The notes under the pieces are model-generated. The model had not been told where the DNA came from and did not search any database. It was given only the letters and a program-made list of their open reading frames with translations. Source: Chrysomallon squamiferum (taxonomy: Eukaryota > Mollusca > Gastropoda > Neomphalida > Peltospiridae). Taken from it: a stretch of 22,500 nt of DNA. The position numbers were made by a program, and so were the translations under genes. The stretch covers positions 3,926,642-3,949,141 of the forward strand of contig CM022675.1 of assembly GCA_012295275.1 (NCBI GenBank). Reading direction: 5' to 3'. This document shows positions 10,030 to 20,505 of the stretch, piece after piece. The stretch's first letter is position 1. Each line of letters opens with the position of its first letter.

Positions 10030-10103
10030 GGCCTGTTAGCTCAGTTGGTTAGAGCGTCGTGCTAATAACGCGAATGTCGTGGGTTCGACCCCCACATAGG
10101 CCA
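10030..10103 (+). tRNA. tRNA-Ile (anticodon AAU)
   Basis: The only plus-strand copy. The acceptor GGCCTGT/ATAGGCC, D stem GCTC/GAGC, anticodon stem TCGTG/CGCGA with loop CTAATAA, and T stem GTGGG/CCCAC are all intact, with A box TAGCTCAGTTGG and B box GGTTCGACC. TTTT at 10113-10116 and TTTTT at 10120-10124 serve as pol III terminators. It faces the flanking minus-strand copies, so the set includes inverted 74-bp repeats. Confidence 0.95.
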
Positions 10104-10270
10104 AACAATTACTTTTGACTTTTTACACTATTTATTTATTTATTTATTTAAAAATCATCTAAAATCAAAGGACAGATTATAAATGGTATTTATTGGTAAG
10201 AAATTCAATCACACGTGACGTAAAAAGATATGACGTATAGATGTTTCATATAACGAGAACTGATATAATA

Positions 10271-10275
10271 TAGTA

Positions 10276-10320
<45 letters not shown>

Positions 10321-10362
10321 GCAGTAGAAGTAGTAGTAATAATAATAATAAATAAATAAATT
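10271..10362. repeat. AAT/AGT microsatellite
   Basis: TAG start, then about 14 AAT units, a CAG/TAG interruption, and an AAT to AAAT tail. Confidence 0.95.
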
Positions 10363-10649
10363 ATTTTTGAAGGCGTACACAAAACTTTATTATCTCTTCA
10401 CGTTTCAGTGTATAAACCTTTTCTCGACAATAATAAAATTGTTAAGTAAACAACGCTCCAGAAATTCACAAGTTTTATATATATATATATATATTATGTC
10501 TACATATCTACAGTGACCTGTGTAAGCCAAATTTAAAACTGTACCCAAGCTGAACACAAAGTAACAGAGTTATCGTTAATCGTGCACTGCAGTTAAAAAT
10601 ATATATATATCACAAGCTGAGTGTTCATTATCTATATAATATACAAGTA
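10363..10649. other. AT-rich unique sequence, nothing recognised
   Basis: Contains short TA runs at 10477-10493 and 10599-10609. No gene or RNA seen. Confidence 0.45.
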
Positions 10650-10878
10650 TGTGTAGGGTATGGCTTGTAAAAAATACAGTTGTAGCAACACGGTTTTATA
10701 AATATAAAAATACAAATCTAAGAACACGGTTTTGCAAAACGAATTTTGTAAATAATAATTACTTTCTGTTTATACATTTTTTTAATGATTTTATTTTATA
10801 AAGTAATTATTATTTACAATATTTATTTTATGAAATGGTTTCGCCACATTCGTGTTTTTACAAGCCGTATTTTACACA
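10650..10878. mobile_element. 229-bp foldback (MITE-like) element
   Basis: The two halves are inverted copies. The outer ends read TGTGTA...GGCTTGTAAAAA on each strand (10650-10673 and complement 10855-10878; three mismatches in 24). The arms stay similar inward and end in a perfect 20-bp inverted repeat (10746-10765 with 10800-10819) around a 34-bp loop. The left arm has about 37 extra bp containing a second ACACGGTTTT, which looks like an internal duplication. There is no open frame and no clear target-site duplication. The MITE class is inferred; it could be a lone inverted duplication. Confidence 0.6.
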
Positions 10879-11447
10879 TTTATTTGATGCTGTTTTCGAT
10901 AATTGTTTATTACGAGAAAACGGAACGTGTGTTTTAAACTGAAGAGTGTGTAATGCTTGTATCATAAAACAAGACAGGTTACTCTATTTGTGACAGGTTA
11001 ATAGAGAGGACCTCGCTCTGCTGAATTCAGTTTTTGTAAACAAGCTTAAAAATTACGGTAACAGAGGTAAAGAAAAATCTCTCAAAATTAGCGAAAGTTA
11101 CTTGAAGTTCTTACTAAAACATCAAGCAGCTGTCACACCAAGCAACTTCTTCTATCTTTCATAAATCCAAATAAACAAGGAAATTATCAACTCGTTCTGT
11201 TTAAATGTGTAAACGCTATTCAGCTTATTGCCTGATGTTGAAAATATTCGCTGGTACAATAACACACGTGTACATAATTATATACATTTAGGTGTACTCT
11301 CTTTAAAATGTTTAATATGCAAAAAAATCAACCAGCTAAACAAAAAGAACAAACAACAAACAGACAAACCCCAAAAACTAAAAGGAAAAAAAAAAAAAAG
11401 GATTTTGCATTAATTATTTGGTATATAAATAAAGGTAAAAATCTTGT
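10879..11447. other. AT-rich spacer, nothing recognised
   Basis: Unique sequence with an A-rich stretch near 11386-11400. Small A-rich open frames are not credible genes. Confidence 0.5.
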
Positions 11448-11521
11448 TGGCCCATGTGGGGGTCGAACCCACGACATTCGCGTTATTAGCACGACGTTCT
11501 AACCAACTGAGCTAACAGGCC
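11448..11521 (-). tRNA. tRNA-Ile (anticodon AAU), with a D-stem mismatch
   Basis: A complete 74-nt cloverleaf on the minus strand with anticodon AAU. It shares the U5-G68 acceptor variant with the copy at 8133-8206. The D stem reads GCTC/GAAC, so position 24 is A and opposes C11, a mismatch absent from the other copies. TTTTT on the minus strand (plus-strand AAAAA at 11437-11441) can terminate transcription. Function may be weakened; it could be a decaying copy. Confidence 0.85.
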
Positions 11522-11819
11522 TGACGATGTAATTAATTGTATATTAATATCTGTTATTCTATAATTATGCGTTTATCTACAACTGTGTATGCTTTAGTAG
11601 TATGAACGTTTTTATCTGTCTACCAATGTGTGTATGTGTGTCTGTGTGTCTGTATATATATATATGTATGTTCCCATATGTAATAATATATATATTTATG
11701 TACAAAGCATTAAATATTGTGGTAGTTGTTGCAATAGTATTAGTAGTAGTACTAATCGTAGCTGAAGTAGATGTGGCAGTAGTAGTGGCAGCAGTAGTAG
11801 CAAAATGTGTATAGTGATA
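11522..11819. repeat. AT-rich spacer with degenerate TG and GTA repeats
   Basis: Short TG/TA runs (11625-11700) followed by GTA/GCA triplets (11719-11801). Confidence 0.6.
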
Positions 11820-12150
11820 TTGTTTACAAAAGTCACCTATCTGCTTACAAGAAGATGATCGAGAACTGTTGTTATTGAGATCAGGGTGCTCGAGTACTTT
11901 AACCCTTCGCCGCCCGCCGTTTTATGAGTTCTCTAAGACGTCGTCGTTAAGCGTTACGTCGCCATGTTGGATTTAATTCTGGTTAAAGATATAATTGTCG
12001 TGATCGTTATAAGTGGCGCACACACTGTTTGACGTAATTTACGTGACACGGGTTACTCAATTAATGACGTTATAATGATCTGACGTACAATTGCAGCCAG
12101 ATTCACGACCAGTCGTAACGAACAAAGATGTCGTAAACGAGGACCCTGTT
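11820..12150. promoter_or_regulatory. Unique island with clustered TGACGT half-CREs
   Basis: TGACGTAA (12030-12037) sits in the palindrome ACGTAATTTACGT (12032-12044). TGACGTTA (12065-12072) and TGACGTAC (12081-12088) follow, with further ACGTCG-rich sequence at 11938-11962. These are CREB/ATF/PAR-bZIP type sites. A regulatory role is inferred. Confidence 0.35.
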
Positions 12151-12177
12151 AGGGTTTTAAAAAAAGATAACGTAATT

Positions 12178-12243
12178 TATTTTTTCTTCTTCTTCTTCTT
12201 TTTTTTTTTTTTTTTTTTGTTTCTTTATTTCGTTTTCTTCTTT
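12178..12243. repeat. T-rich tract with TTC units
   Basis: CTT triplets grade into a long poly-T around 12200-12218. Confidence 0.93.
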
Positions 12244-12316
12244 TTAAAATGTATAACTGTTTTTCTTTTAACAAGAGGTTTAATATGAGTAATAGGTATA
12301 CTTGGTAACATGAAAA

Positions 12317-12415
12317 CCTGACTGAATGAATGACGAATAAATGAATGAATGAATGAATAAATGAATGAACGAATAAATAAATGAATCAGTGAATAAGTAA
12401 ACAAATAAAGAAAAT
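12317..12415. repeat. GAAT/AAAT tetranucleotide repeat
   Basis: Alternating GAAT and AAAT units with point changes. Confidence 0.93.
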
Positions 12416-12689
12416 GCCTTCACAGTGTTTTAAAATTGAATTTATTTTAATTCAATACTAAAATTATTCACGTTGTTTAAATTATTATTCTGTTTTATTT
12501 ATTTTAATGTATTTATTTATTTGTATTTTTTTAAAAACCTTTTTAAACTTAATTTATGTTTCTTCAACAAATGTAATTTAAAAATGAGCATTGATCTTAT
12601 TAATTATTAAATAATAAGAAAAATAACAAAAAAAATCGCAAAAATAGGGACAATAAACAAACCAGCAACAAGTGGAACAAAACAAAAGA
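12416..12689. other. AT-rich sequence, nothing recognised
   Basis: Contains a small hairpin ATTGAATT/AATTCAAT near 12436-12457. Minus-strand open frames over 12578-12904 are poly-Phe/Ile/Tyr artefacts of the adjoining repeat. Confidence 0.5.
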
Positions 12690-12885
12690 AAAATAAATAA
12701 ATAAATAAATAACAAACGAGAGATAAAAATATAATCACAAAAAATATAATTAAAATAAATAAATAATGAATAAAATATATATATAAAAAAATAAATAAAC
12801 AAATAAACAAATAAACAAATAAATAAATAAAATAAAATAAAATAAAATAAAATAAAATAAAATAAAATAAAATAAAATAAAAAAA
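12690..12885. repeat. AAAT tetranucleotide and AAAAT pentanucleotide repeats
   Basis: AAAT runs at 12690-12712 and about 12785-12830, then AAAAT units to about 12882. It is the reverse-strand counterpart of the TTTA satellite at 2758-3546. Confidence 0.95.
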
Positions 12886-12899
12886 GTAAAAATTCAAAA

Positions 12900-13430
12900 T
12901 TCAAATTTAATCACGTCACCCTAACAGAGCCTCTTACCGGAAATCGTGTACAGGGAGGGGGTCTAAAACTCGGATGGTGAGTAGCGCTGTTTTATCGCAG
13001 CCGAGATGATCATAATGTCCCAGCCTGACACCTGCGACGGGAATTGGTGCTCACCTATCAAACGATCAAACGACAAACCAGCTGGATGCAGCCCCTTGAG
13101 AGGCGCCCTCTGACGACTTTACCAGCGACACCTCGCAGATATCCTGTATCAGTTTTAATAAAACCTTAAAGTCAGATCCCCGGCTCTCGGGCGCATTGTC
13201 GTATTAACGATTATTACACCTGATAGACGTCTACGCTGTATTATCTACGATAAATAGATTATGGCTGTTTGTGTCAATACAAGATCACTTGCTCTGCATT
13301 TTTTATGAAACGACAATATGTCTTCGTCTGCTTTTCATTTGCGCTCGTCGCAGCGAAACGATGCCATTAATACGAGAGTTCAGCTCGGCGTAAGAATACA
13401 TTATGTTCACACAAAAGGTAAAGAGAAAAA
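12900..13430. promoter_or_regulatory. Largest GC-richer unique island downstream of Evx; candidate enhancer or boundary
   Basis: No open frame spans it. It has CACCTG E-boxes (near 13031 and 13218), a CAGCTG (13079-13084), TTTTAATAAAAC (Cdx/posterior-Hox type), and on the minus strand TCGTCAGAGGGCGCC (13102-13116), which fits 12 of 15 positions of the CTCF core as I know it. Function is inferred. Confidence 0.38.
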
Positions 13431-13471
13431 AAGAGAAAAAATAACGACACCAAAAACTTAACATATTTTGT

Positions 13472-13522
13472 ATATGTATATATCTATCTATCTATCTATA
13501 TATATATATATATATATATATA
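13472..13522. repeat. TCTA/TA microsatellite
   Basis: Five TCTA units followed by about 12 TA units. Confidence 0.95.
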
Positions 13523-13800
13523 CACCGGTACCGCCACAAGTCCGTCATTCGGCTTCACTGACTGTCACGTTAATGGATTTACAGGTAAAAAGTTATTAGT
13601 GTACCTGTGTTACCTTTAATTACAGACGCTTTAACTGGCGGAGCGGGACGGTGAACGCGCGACTGAGTGAACCGTGCCACGTCGCGGGATCGACTCGCCT
13701 CGGTGCTCACAGTGGGTTGCCCTCGTTCTGGTTTGATCTTTATGACACGTCACGTGACCTGTGATTTACCTGTCTGTACAGTGTGAATATAAACAGTATG
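13523..13800. promoter_or_regulatory. GC-richer island with inverted CAGGTA pair and GTCACGTGAC palindrome
   Basis: ACAGGTA (13581-13587) and TACCTGT (13602-13608) form an inverted pair. The 10-bp palindrome GTCACGTGAC (13749-13758) matches the USF/MITF/TFEB-type E-box. TTTATGAC precedes it. Coding potential is not evident. Confidence 0.38.
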
Positions 13801-13803
13801 TAC

Positions 13804-13869
13804 ATCCCTCTCTCTCACTCCCTCTCTCTCACTCTCTGTCTCTCTCTCACTCACTCTCTCTGTCTCTGC

Positions 13870-13934
<65 letters not shown>
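13804..13934. repeat. CT dinucleotide tract
   Basis: CT repeats with CAC/TGTC interruptions at the left, pure at about 13874-13933. The purine strand can form triplex DNA. Confidence 0.96.
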
Positions 13935-13939
<5 letters not shown>

Positions 13940-14200
13940 CTTCTTCTTTTATTTATTATTTTATTTTATTTTATATATATATATCTATTCTGGAATGAAT
14001 TATATTTCGTGTAAATGATGAATCATCGATATGTGTCTATCTCTCTATTTATTTACTAGTACCTAGCTAACTATTTCTCTACTTTCTTCAAAATTTTATT
14101 TATTAAATATATATATATATCTATTCTGGAATAAATAGATTTCGTTTAAATGATGGATCATCGATATGTGTCTATATTTATATATATATATATTTATGGA
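13931..14200. repeat. Tandem duplication of about 140 bp
   Basis: CTCTACTTTCTTC starts each copy (13931 and 14077). TCTATTCTGGAAT recurs at 13984 and 14120, and both copies share ATGATG(A/G)ATCATCGATATG and TGTCTAT. Copies differ by a few substitutions and about 10 bp of indel in the TTTA/TA part. Confidence 0.85.
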
Positions 14201-14220
14201 GACAAATATAAACACAAACA

Positions 14221-14444
<224 letters not shown>

Positions 14445-14638
14445 GAGACCGACCGACAGAAGACAGACAGGAACAACCTTTATCTAATATTAAAATAATA
14501 ATAACAAAAATATCAGAAGCTAATAAATATTTTCTCTTTCAAAATATGCCATCTGATATAATTTATTTATGTACGTATAATTATACTTAGAGATAGACAA
14601 ACAGATAAAAGCACATATAAACTCACACAGATATATAC

Positions 14639-15470
<832 letters not shown>

Positions 15471-15525
15471 TGTATGTGTTTGTGTATGTGTGTGTGTCTG
15501 TATGTGTGTGTGTTTGTATGTGCGT

Positions 15526-15566
<41 letters not shown>

Positions 15567-15648
15567 TCTGTATGTGTGTGTGTATATGTGTGTGTATATG
15601 TGTGTGTCTGTGTGTGTGTGTGTGTGTATGTGTGTGTGTGTGTGTGTA
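15471..15648. repeat. TG/TATG compound tract
   Basis: TG repeats punctuated by TATG and TCTG. Confidence 0.96.
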
Positions 15649-15784
15649 CATACACAGAATAATATCACTCTAAAAATAAACATTTTCAACAAAATAAAGA
15701 AGGAAAAATATGTTTTTGTGATGAAATTATCATAGAAATAAAAAATAAAAAAGAACAACAACAACAACAAAATAATAAATAAAT

Positions 15785-15848
15785 ATAAAATAAAATAAAA
15801 TAAATAAATAAAAAAATAAAATAAAATAAAATAAAATAAAATAAAATA
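15785..15848. repeat. AAAAT/AAAT repeat
   Basis: AAAAT pentamers with AAAT variants. The preceding 15740-15784 is A-rich with ACA units. Confidence 0.95.
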
Positions 15849-16440
15849 CACACCACTAGTGGTAAACTGTATAACGGCGACTGTTACCGGAGACTTCGAG
15901 CACGTTAATCGTGGCCGGTCACGTGATACACATCCAGTGCGTCTCAGTACATATTTTATTGTTTTGTTGTCATTGGAATTCAATGATATTTTCATTTACG
16001 ACATTTGCCTTGTTAATTATGTGAAATAAACTGTGGCGTGATACCGCGTCGCCTTGCACGGTGTCCAATATGTCCCTTAGTCGCAACCGGTGCATGTCAA
16101 ATTAAAACCCCAGTGGGAGTTCACCCCGGGACTTCTCATCACCAGCGCTCGGAAGAGGACCCTCTGTATACAAACACCGGCAACGTTTTGTGGAGTTTTC
16201 TAGCCATAAAATTTTCACAAAGAGTTGATAACACAGCACACGGAGCGAATGATTGTCTGGCGAAAAACTGTGTCTTTGAACTTTAGCTACCCACAGTGAA
16301 AATCTCCGCCAAGAAGTAGGGATAATCTTCACGTGGGAAATATCTTCGACTCGGTTATCTCCCTCTGCGAGCGATAAACCAATGAAAATCTCTCTTTATT
16401 AATTTGATGGCAAACTGACATCGTGGCTTATTATTTGTGA
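15849..16440. promoter_or_regulatory. GC-richer unique island with TCACGTGA and a Su(H)-type site
   Basis: It contains a CCACTAGTGG palindrome (15852-15861), GTCACGTGAT (15918-15927) and CGTGGGAA (16332-16339), an exact match to the Su(H)/RBPJ consensus YGTGRGAA. CCATAAAA is a posterior-Hox type core. An open stretch at 16038-16286 shows no family features and is probably chance. Function is inferred. Confidence 0.38.
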
Positions 16441-16569
16441 TTTTTTTTCTTTTCTTTCTTTTTGTAATTAGCTACGCAAGGAGGATTTAATTGCTGGGAA
16501 ATAATTAGCATACGAGAAAAATGTAAAATGTTTTATTCTTCTCTTTTCTTTTGATATCAGTGAAAATGA

Positions 16570-17010
16570 TTTCTAAACCTTGCTGGGAGGTCTGTTTATG
16601 CTTCCTGAAAGCTTGTATTTGACACAATGATCAAAACGTGGGAAGTCATCATATTTTCTTAGCCATGGTCGACTCGTGGAAGGGCGGGGTCTGTAGAGCT
16701 GGTGGGTGAACAGTGGGGAAGCTCCGGGGGTCGTCGAAGTGTAAAGTGTGTAAGTACCTGTGAGACCTTTGGGGGCGAAAATAAAACATCGATATAGATA
16801 AGACCTAGTTAATGATTTCAATGAGTTTTGTTTGTGGGTGGGTCTGATTCAGAGGGTGTGGTTCTCCTCGCGGTTAAAGACACACTGAGGGGGTGTTGTG
16901 CGGGGGGTGGTGGAGGGTTTGTTGGGTGCATGTAATGTGAGTGGGGCCCGGGACTGTTCGTTATCACGTCTTGTCTAAGTGAGCGACAGAAGAGACGGAA
17001 TATCACACAA
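16570..17010. promoter_or_regulatory. G-rich unique island with Su(H), GC-box and Runx-type sites
   Basis: The plus strand becomes strongly G-rich (16670-16960). Sites include CGTGGGAA (16637-16644), GGGCGGGG (16682-16689) and TGTGGTT (16857-16863). Four or more G-runs at 16889-16926 could form a quadruplex. No open frame of credible composition. Confidence 0.4.
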
Positions 17011-17013
17011 TGA

Positions 17014-17200
17014 AAACAACAACAGCAGCAGCAGCAACACTTGCATCATCATCATCTGGAACATCAACAATAACAACAACACTATCACGCCCAACCAATA
17101 GTAAACAAAAACAGTAGTAACAACAACAACAACAACAGCAAAATGGTAGTAACAAGTATCATAATATTGAAGAAGAAGAAGAAGAAGAAGAAGAACAAAA
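17014..17200. repeat. ACA/GCA/ATC triplets and GAA run
   Basis: Degenerate CAA/CAG/ATC triplets (17010-17140), then nine GAA units (about 17169-17195). Confidence 0.9.
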
Positions 17201-17270
17201 AGATGTCGATGATGTTGAAGACGTTCATAGTTCGAACTAAAACAGACTAAGTTATAATATATAACAAAAA

Positions 17271-17455
<185 letters not shown>

Positions 17456-17544
17456 TGGTACTTTTTATTTTTATTACTTCGTTGTAATAGATAATTCCTT
17501 GTAGTTGTATAAATATATATTATTTTGTATTATAATGCATTTAA

Positions 17545-17596
17545 TTATATTATATTATATTATATTATATTATATTATATTATATTATATTATATT
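17545..17596. repeat. TATAT pentanucleotide repeat
   Basis: About ten ATATT units. Confidence 0.95.
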
Positions 17597-17719
17597 TTTA
17601 ATACGTATTTATCATATCAGTTAGATTTATTCTGTTTAAGCGTGTTTGTTGTAACTGTACTTTGCTGAAAAGATAACTGTCTTATTATATAGTCAGACAG
17701 AAAAAAAAGAGGTAGGCAG

Positions 17720-17750
<31 letters not shown>

Positions 17751-17934
17751 TTATAGATATACAGTTAGTGAGATGGATAATAACACACACAAACAAACAC
17801 CCATATATAATTATATAGATAGATAGATAGATAGATAGACACACTGACAGATAGACTGATAGATACATATGGATATAAAAATATAGATATACAATATATC
17901 GTTATGTTGACGTACTTCTGTAGAGCTATAACAG
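17597..17934. other. AT-rich spacer with short GATA runs
   Basis: GATA runs at about 17718-17738 and 17815-17838, a GAGAGA run near 17740, otherwise unique. No gene recognised. Confidence 0.5.
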
Positions 17935-18052
17935 TTGTATTAAATTATTTGTATTAAATCATTTGTATTAAATCATTTGTATTAAATCAGTTGTATTAAA
18001 TCATTTGTATTAAATCAATTGTATTAAATCAATCGTATTAAATCATTTGTAT
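17935..18052. repeat. 14-bp minisatellite, about 8.4 copies
   Basis: The unit TTGTATTAAATCAT repeats eight times (17935-18046), with changes only in the last bases or second base of some units, then a partial copy. There are no spacers. Each unit has an AT-rich ATTAAATCA core. Confidence 0.95.
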
Positions 18053-18598
18053 AATAGATAAAGATGTCCGCAGGCGCACAAGTCGCGTGTTTTATTATTA
18101 CTAAAAAGTGATAAAAATCTTGACTCTCTTCCACAAGACGTATTTTACATAACTGTGTACTGGTGCGGAAGTGAAGCCGCTGAGTGAGGGAATGGGGGCA
18201 TTTAATGCGACATTAATAAGTCAATAAAATTAACAATACATGTCACGACATCTGCTTATCTCGCGTCTATTTTCACTTTCATGTGTCGCGAGGTGCAGGC
18301 GATAGCCTCGCTTTCGTTTACGACGTGTTAAATAAGCGTGATGATTGGTCGTTACCGGGCGGGTAGCAGACGGAAGCCGGGGGGCCGTGAAGACCTCGAA
18401 TTGCGTTATGGGTGAAATTAATTGACAGGTTGATTGAGGAGCCGCGCGGTTTGTCATAAAAACAGGGGAGATAATACAATTATGAGTTCCGTGTGACGCG
18501 TGAATCGATTTCTTCACGTTAACCGCGTCCTGCGTAATAAAAACATCTGTCTCCAACCGCTGGTTACCAGTCCACCAGTTTAATCTTTAGTGACACCG
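18053..18598. promoter_or_regulatory. GC-richer unique island with Hox/Meis/Pbx-type sites
   Basis: TTTACGA (18317-18323, posterior-Hox type), TGATTGG (18342-18348), AATTAATTGACAGG containing Meis TGACAG (18423-18428), TGATTGA (18431-18437, Pbx-Hox type) and TCATAAAAA (from 18454). A minus-strand open frame (18230-18556) has no domain features. A Hox/TALE-responsive enhancer is inferred from site clustering. Confidence 0.4.
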
Positions 18599-19008
18599 TT
18601 TTTTGTTTCTTTTCTTTACTTTTATTTTATTTTATTTTGCTTTTTCCTTCTTCCTTCTTTCATTTTGATTTTTTCATTCTTTTTTTTTTTTATTTAAATT
18701 TTTTTTCTTTTTTTTTATTTAAATTTGTTCTTCTTTATTTTATTTTACCTTTCTTTCTTCTTTCTTTCAGTTTATTTTTCTTTCTTCTTTCTTTCTTCTT
18801 TCATTCATTTTTACTTTGTTCTTCTTCTTTCTTTCATTTTAATTTTTCATTCTTATTTCTTTCATTTTTACTGTTTTTGTGTCCATCTTTCATTTTTCTT
18901 TTTTCTTTTTCTTTCTTTCATTTTACTTTTCCTTCTTCTTTTCTTTAGTTTATCTTTTCATTCTTTTCTAATTTCTTCATGTTAATTTCTTCCTGTCGCT
19001 CTTTTCTA
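18599..19008. repeat. TTTC/TTC polypyrimidine tract
   Basis: About 400 bp almost free of G on the plus strand: T-runs, TTTC and TTC units, with CATTTT inserts. Open frames are Phe/Ser/Leu artefacts. Confidence 0.93.
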
Positions 19009-19081
19009 AGAAAGCAGATATTTAAATTTCTTTTTAAGTCTAAAAATAAAAAATAAAAATGATAATAATAAAAATAAATAA

Positions 19082-19290
19082 GTATGTGTGTGTGTGTATG
19101 TGTATATGTGTATGTGTGTATATGTTTGTGTATGTGTGTGTATGTGTATATGTGTGTGTATGTAGTGTATGTGTGGTGTATGTATATGTGTATATGTGTG
19201 TGTGTGTGTATGTGTGTGTATGTGTGTGTATGTGTATGTATGTGTGTTTGTGTGTGTATGTGTGTATGTGTGTATATGTATGTTGTATGT
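19082..19290. repeat. TG/TATG compound tract
   Basis: TATG and TGTG units throughout, similar to 15471-15648. Confidence 0.95.
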
Positions 19291-19644
19291 CTGCGTTTGT
19301 CGATATCCAAGCGTGTTATAGTAAATGTGTATTTTCTTATTCTTTCTTTTTTCTTTATCTCTTTATTTATTTGCCTGTCTGTCTGGTTGTTTGTTTGCTT
19401 GTTTTATTATTGTTAATGCCATTATTATTATTTTTATTATTTTATTATTGTTGTTGTTGTTATGATTAATTAATATTATTGTTATTCTTTATAATAAATA
19501 ATTTCATTAATTTTCTTCTTTGCAGTAAATTAAATCTTAAAGTTGATGATGCAGAAGAAAATAAAATATTAAAAATGATTTTGTTGCAAAATTTAAAATT
19601 ATATAGTTTATCTTGCTGTGGACCCTCGGTAACCATGCAGCTAA
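19291..19644. other. T-rich unique sequence, nothing recognised
   Basis: TTTA/TTAT-rich (19330-19500), then ordinary AT-rich DNA. Confidence 0.5.
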
Positions 19645-19693
19645 TTTGCGTGCGTGTGCGTGTGTGCGTGCGTGCGTGTGCGTGTGTGTGTGT
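19645..19693. repeat. TGCG/TG repeat
   Basis: Alternating TGCG and TGTG units, a CpG-bearing variant of the TG tracts. Confidence 0.92.
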
Positions 19694-20153
19694 CGGCAGG
19701 CGTGCATGTTTGTATGTGATAACATCATAAAACAGCAAAAACAATTTGCACGTTTTATTAGATAATAAAACTAATAATGACTAAGTAATGACTATGAATA
19801 TATTAACGTTATGACGTCATTACATGCGGGTTTTATTTGAAAACGGAATATTCTCTGTCACTTTACGTTAACAGAACGTTCCCGAATTGTCACTAACGCA
19901 ATATATTAATCAAAAACAAGAAAGAGAGAGAGAGAGAAAGGAAAATAAAATTAAAAAGGCACGTACATAAATAGAAAAGCGAAAACACCAGGTTCACAGT
20001 TTACTAAATAACCTTTTTTTGTCGTTATAAAACCGTCACTCGCTGTCTTACCTCCCTTTGATGTCACGTGACCCGTATTGGCTATGAACGTTTATTTATA
20101 CATTATGCATATACATAAAACATATTATTACATATACACATACACAGAGGCGT
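19694..20153. other. Unique sequence with CRE and GTCACGTGAC
   Basis: TGACGTCA lies at 19812-19819 and the palindrome GTCACGTGAC at 20063-20072. A GA run occupies about 19921-19936. No gene recognised. Confidence 0.5.
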
Positions 20154-20387
20154 AGTGGTAGTAATAATCGTAATGTTAGAATAGTAATAGTAGTATTAGC
20201 ACTGATAGCTGTATTTTCAATAGTAGTATTCGTAGTAGTAGAAGTAGTAGTTTTCGTAATAGTAGCTGCAGCAGTAGTAGTAGTTGTTGTTGTAGCAGCA
20301 GTAGCAGTAGTGATCGTGTTATTAATAGCTGAGTTGTAGTTCTAGTTATAGTATAGCTGCATTAGTAGTAGTAGTAGTACTAGCAGT

Positions 20388-20420
<33 letters not shown>

Positions 20421-20430
20421 TATAGTATTA

Positions 20431-20465
<35 letters not shown>

Positions 20466-20505
20466 ATAGTATAATAGTAGTAGTAGTAGTAGTAGTAGTA
20501 GTTGT
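20154..20505. repeat. TAG/CAG trinucleotide repeat
   Basis: TAG triplets with CAG and TTG stretches, pure TAG runs at about 20428-20464 and 20475-20501. It is the inverted counterpart of the CTA tract at 6424-7035. Confidence 0.95.

Noticed and set aside
16038-16286. 82-codon frame in a complex island (and minus-strand 16102-16332)
   Set aside because: Two overlapping opposite-strand frames with no domain, signal or splice support; length is compatible with chance in GC-richer DNA.
16573-16821. Minus-strand 82-codon frame
   Set aside because: No recognisable motif; it sits in a probable regulatory island.
17935-18052. CRISPR-like array
   Set aside because: The 14-bp units are directly adjacent without spacers, and the genome is an animal's; it is a minisatellite.
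18230-18556. Minus-strand 108-codon frame
   Set aside because: The most protein-like of the unassigned frames, but no motif, repeats or splice context; the island is better explained as noncoding with transcription-factor sites.
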